Positions 62,686 through 64,000 of a DNA stretch of 64,000 bases are shown in pieces; the first letter of the stretch is position 1; each line of letters opens with the position of its first letter. This DNA comes from Phocaeicola dorei (GTDB lineage Bacteria; Bacteroidota; Bacteroidia; Bacteroidales; Bacteroidaceae), in the NCBI RefSeq assembly GCF_013009555.1, contig NZ_CP046176.1, positions 4,309,501-4,373,500 of the forward strand, given 5' to 3'. Both the position numbers and the translations under genes were made by a program. The notes beneath the pieces are model-generated. The model was not told the DNA's origin. It saw nothing but the letters and a program-made list of their open reading frames with translations, and did not search any database.

Positions 62686-63999
62686 CTAGAATTCAGTAAC
62701 GAACGGTTTCCCATCCAACCATGCAGCCATATTCAACACCAGTAAATTCCAGTTCTGAAAACCTTTATTCAATACCGGCTCACCATTATCAGGCAGATAA
62801 TATTCATGTAATGCCCCGAAACGTTCATAGTCACGTCCCAAAAGCAAAATGGTCTTTTCCGCCAATTCCCGGGCCTCTTCCGTAAATCCATATTTCACCA
62901 ATCCACGAAAGACCAGATAATTCACATTAATCCAAACCGGACCTTGCCAGGAAGACGGATTCCCACTGGCACGTACATTATACATTTTTTCCAAAGGAGA
63001 CAAAGTACGGATTCCCGCCGGAGCGTTAAAGGAGCAAGTATCATGAAAATGAATCCGCACTATTTCCTTTGCTTGCTCCGGAGTGGCTATTTCAGCCCAC
63101 ATCGCCATAAATCCGCTCCACACACTAAGACGCTGAATCAAACAATCATAATCACGCGGCTGCCCTACGTGCAGAAACAATTGTCCCGGGTACAGCCCCT
63201 TTATATCCGGTTTCTCCACCGGAAGCAGATTCAAATCCACACTATAATAAAAACGGTCACGCGGGTCCCAACAATGTTCTTGTACCTTTCCTTTCAATAC
63301 CGCCGCTTCTTTCTCAAAGGAAACTGCTATATCATCCAAATTCAGACAGCCGGCCAAGTATGCCATAGCCTGTAATTCGCGATACATCAACGCGTTCAAG
63401 AAGATGGATCCCGAACTGCCTTGAGGACGATAAAAAGTACTGGGATCATTATCAACTCCGATAGCCTCATCAGTTTCCCAATAGAATAACCCGGTCGCCT
63501 TGTGACGATGAAAATTCAAATATTTACAGACAAATGCCTGCAACGTATAAAAATCATCGCGCAACCACTCCGCATCCCCGTTCATATTGCGGACAATAAA
63601 GGCGGCATGTTGTGCCAATGTAGGTTTGTGCATATTGCTTTTCCAAGGGTTCCGTGTTTTCAACATCTCTTCGCGGCTAGGGGCATTCCGTTCTATCCAG
63701 ATAGGAATCCAACCGTCCATACCTCCATAGTGCAAGGAATTGAGGATGCATCCCTGTTCATACTTCAGGACCTCCTGCTTATCCTTTTCCGTGCCGTTCT
63801 CTAATAAGATTTGACGCAGAGCGATGTTGCTCAACCAAGAATCCCAATCCCATAGCATATCCAAGTATTGATTACTTCCCGGAGCAAGGAACGGAAAGAC
63901 TAAAGCTCCTCCGGCTTCACGATACATGCCTTTCATATCTTTATAAATATGAGCACGGCACAATTCTTTGTATTTTGCAATATTCCCGGGAGTACGTTC
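62686..63999 (-). CDS. GH63-like (alpha/alpha)6-barrel glycosidase, partial
   Basis: The frame is open to the window end, so the N-terminus is missing; 437 residues are visible. The segments YLDMLWDWDSWLSNIA, RPQGSSGSIFLNALMYRELQAM and SSWQGPVWINVNYLVFRGL, with HEYYLPDNGEPVLNKGFQNWN near the end, fit the GH63/mannosylglycerate-hydrolase-like clan. Acidic residues in DWDSW and in the EYYxPDxGEP region are the likely catalytic ones. The TTG at 63963 is internal. The stop lies 2 bases before the ECF sigma gene. The substrate is not known; a GH37-like trehalase is a less likely reading. Confidence 0.78.
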   Translation of the reverse strand, partial: ERTPGNIAKYKELCRAHIYKDMKGMYREAGGALVFPFLAPGSNQYLDMLWDWDSWLSNIALRQILLENGTEKDKQEVLKYEQGCILNSLHYGGMDGWIPIWIERNAPSREEMLKTRNPWKSNMHKPTLAQHAAFIVRNMNGDAEWLRDDFYTLQAFVCKYLNFHRHKATGLFYWETDEAIGVDNDPSTFYRPQGSSGSIFLNALMYRELQAMAYLAGCLNLDDIAVSFEKEAAVLKGKVQEHCWDPRDRFYYSVDLNLLPVEKPDIKGLYPGQLFLHVGQPRDYDCLIQRLSVWSGFMAMWAEIATPEQAKEIVRIHFHDTCSFNAPAGIRTLSPLEKMYNVRASGNPSSWQGPVWINVNYLVFRGLVKYGFTEEARELAEKTILLLGRDYERFGALHEYYLPDNGEPVLNKGFQNWNLLVLNMAAWLDGKPFVTEF

Positions 64000-64000
64000 C

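Overview
The window comes from a Bacteroidales gut bacterium, most like Phocaeicola (Bacteroides) vulgatus/dorei. The signs are a SusC/SusD pair, a giant hybrid two-component sensor, an ECF sigma/FecR pair, a lipoprotein GH109-type enzyme, and repeated promoter -7 boxes of the Bacteroides form TAnnTTTG. The species is inferred from gene content; no search was run.

Layout. 1-4606: end of an acyl-CoA dehydrogenase, an unknown gene, a hotdog thioesterase, a DUF2027/Smr protein and queA. 4916-14581: a defence island with type I restriction-modification (hsdM, hsdS, hsdR), a DUF1016/YhcG nuclease between hsdS and hsdR, and a WYL regulator behind a putative operator. 14825-21167: a complete histidine-to-glutamate operon (hutU, formiminotransferase, hutI, cyclodeaminase, hutH). 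21285-22367: a Nudix gene, then three tandem 28-codon genes for related cationic peptides and a 23-bp-stem terminator. A structured RNA candidate converges on them from the other strand. 22651-24734: a reverse-strand operon of Cys-rich, DJ-1, DUF3795 and zinc-ribbon/flavin-fold proteins. 24735-26464: an AT-rich, rearranged-looking stretch with a G9 tract and an orphan gene. 26746-31262: GH109-type enzyme, carbonic anhydrase, Crp-like regulator, MATE pump and tRNA-Thr. 31452-39155: groESL, then divergently an [FeFe] hydrogenase with all three maturases (hydE, hydG, hydF). 39361-39470 holds an exact 22-bp-period array of five short palindromes. 39738-41102: hisS.

41263-63999 (all reverse strand) appears to be one carbohydrate locus. 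It has a GH63-like glycosidase (partial), ECF sigma, FecR, SusC, SusD, a hybrid two-component regulator, an apiosidase-like (DUF4038/GH140-type) secreted enzyme, a stand-alone RibB, a DeoR regulator, a split transketolase, an FGGY kinase, a FucI/AraA-like isomerase, a sugar permease and a signal-less sugar-binding protein. The set fits D-apiose release and catabolism (isomerase, then kinase, then apulose-4-phosphate transketolase). The substrate is inferred from the combination.

Best candidates for something undescribed: the 28-residue peptide triplet with its converging RNA, the 22-bp palindrome array, and the HEPN-like R-x4-H module at the end of HsdR.
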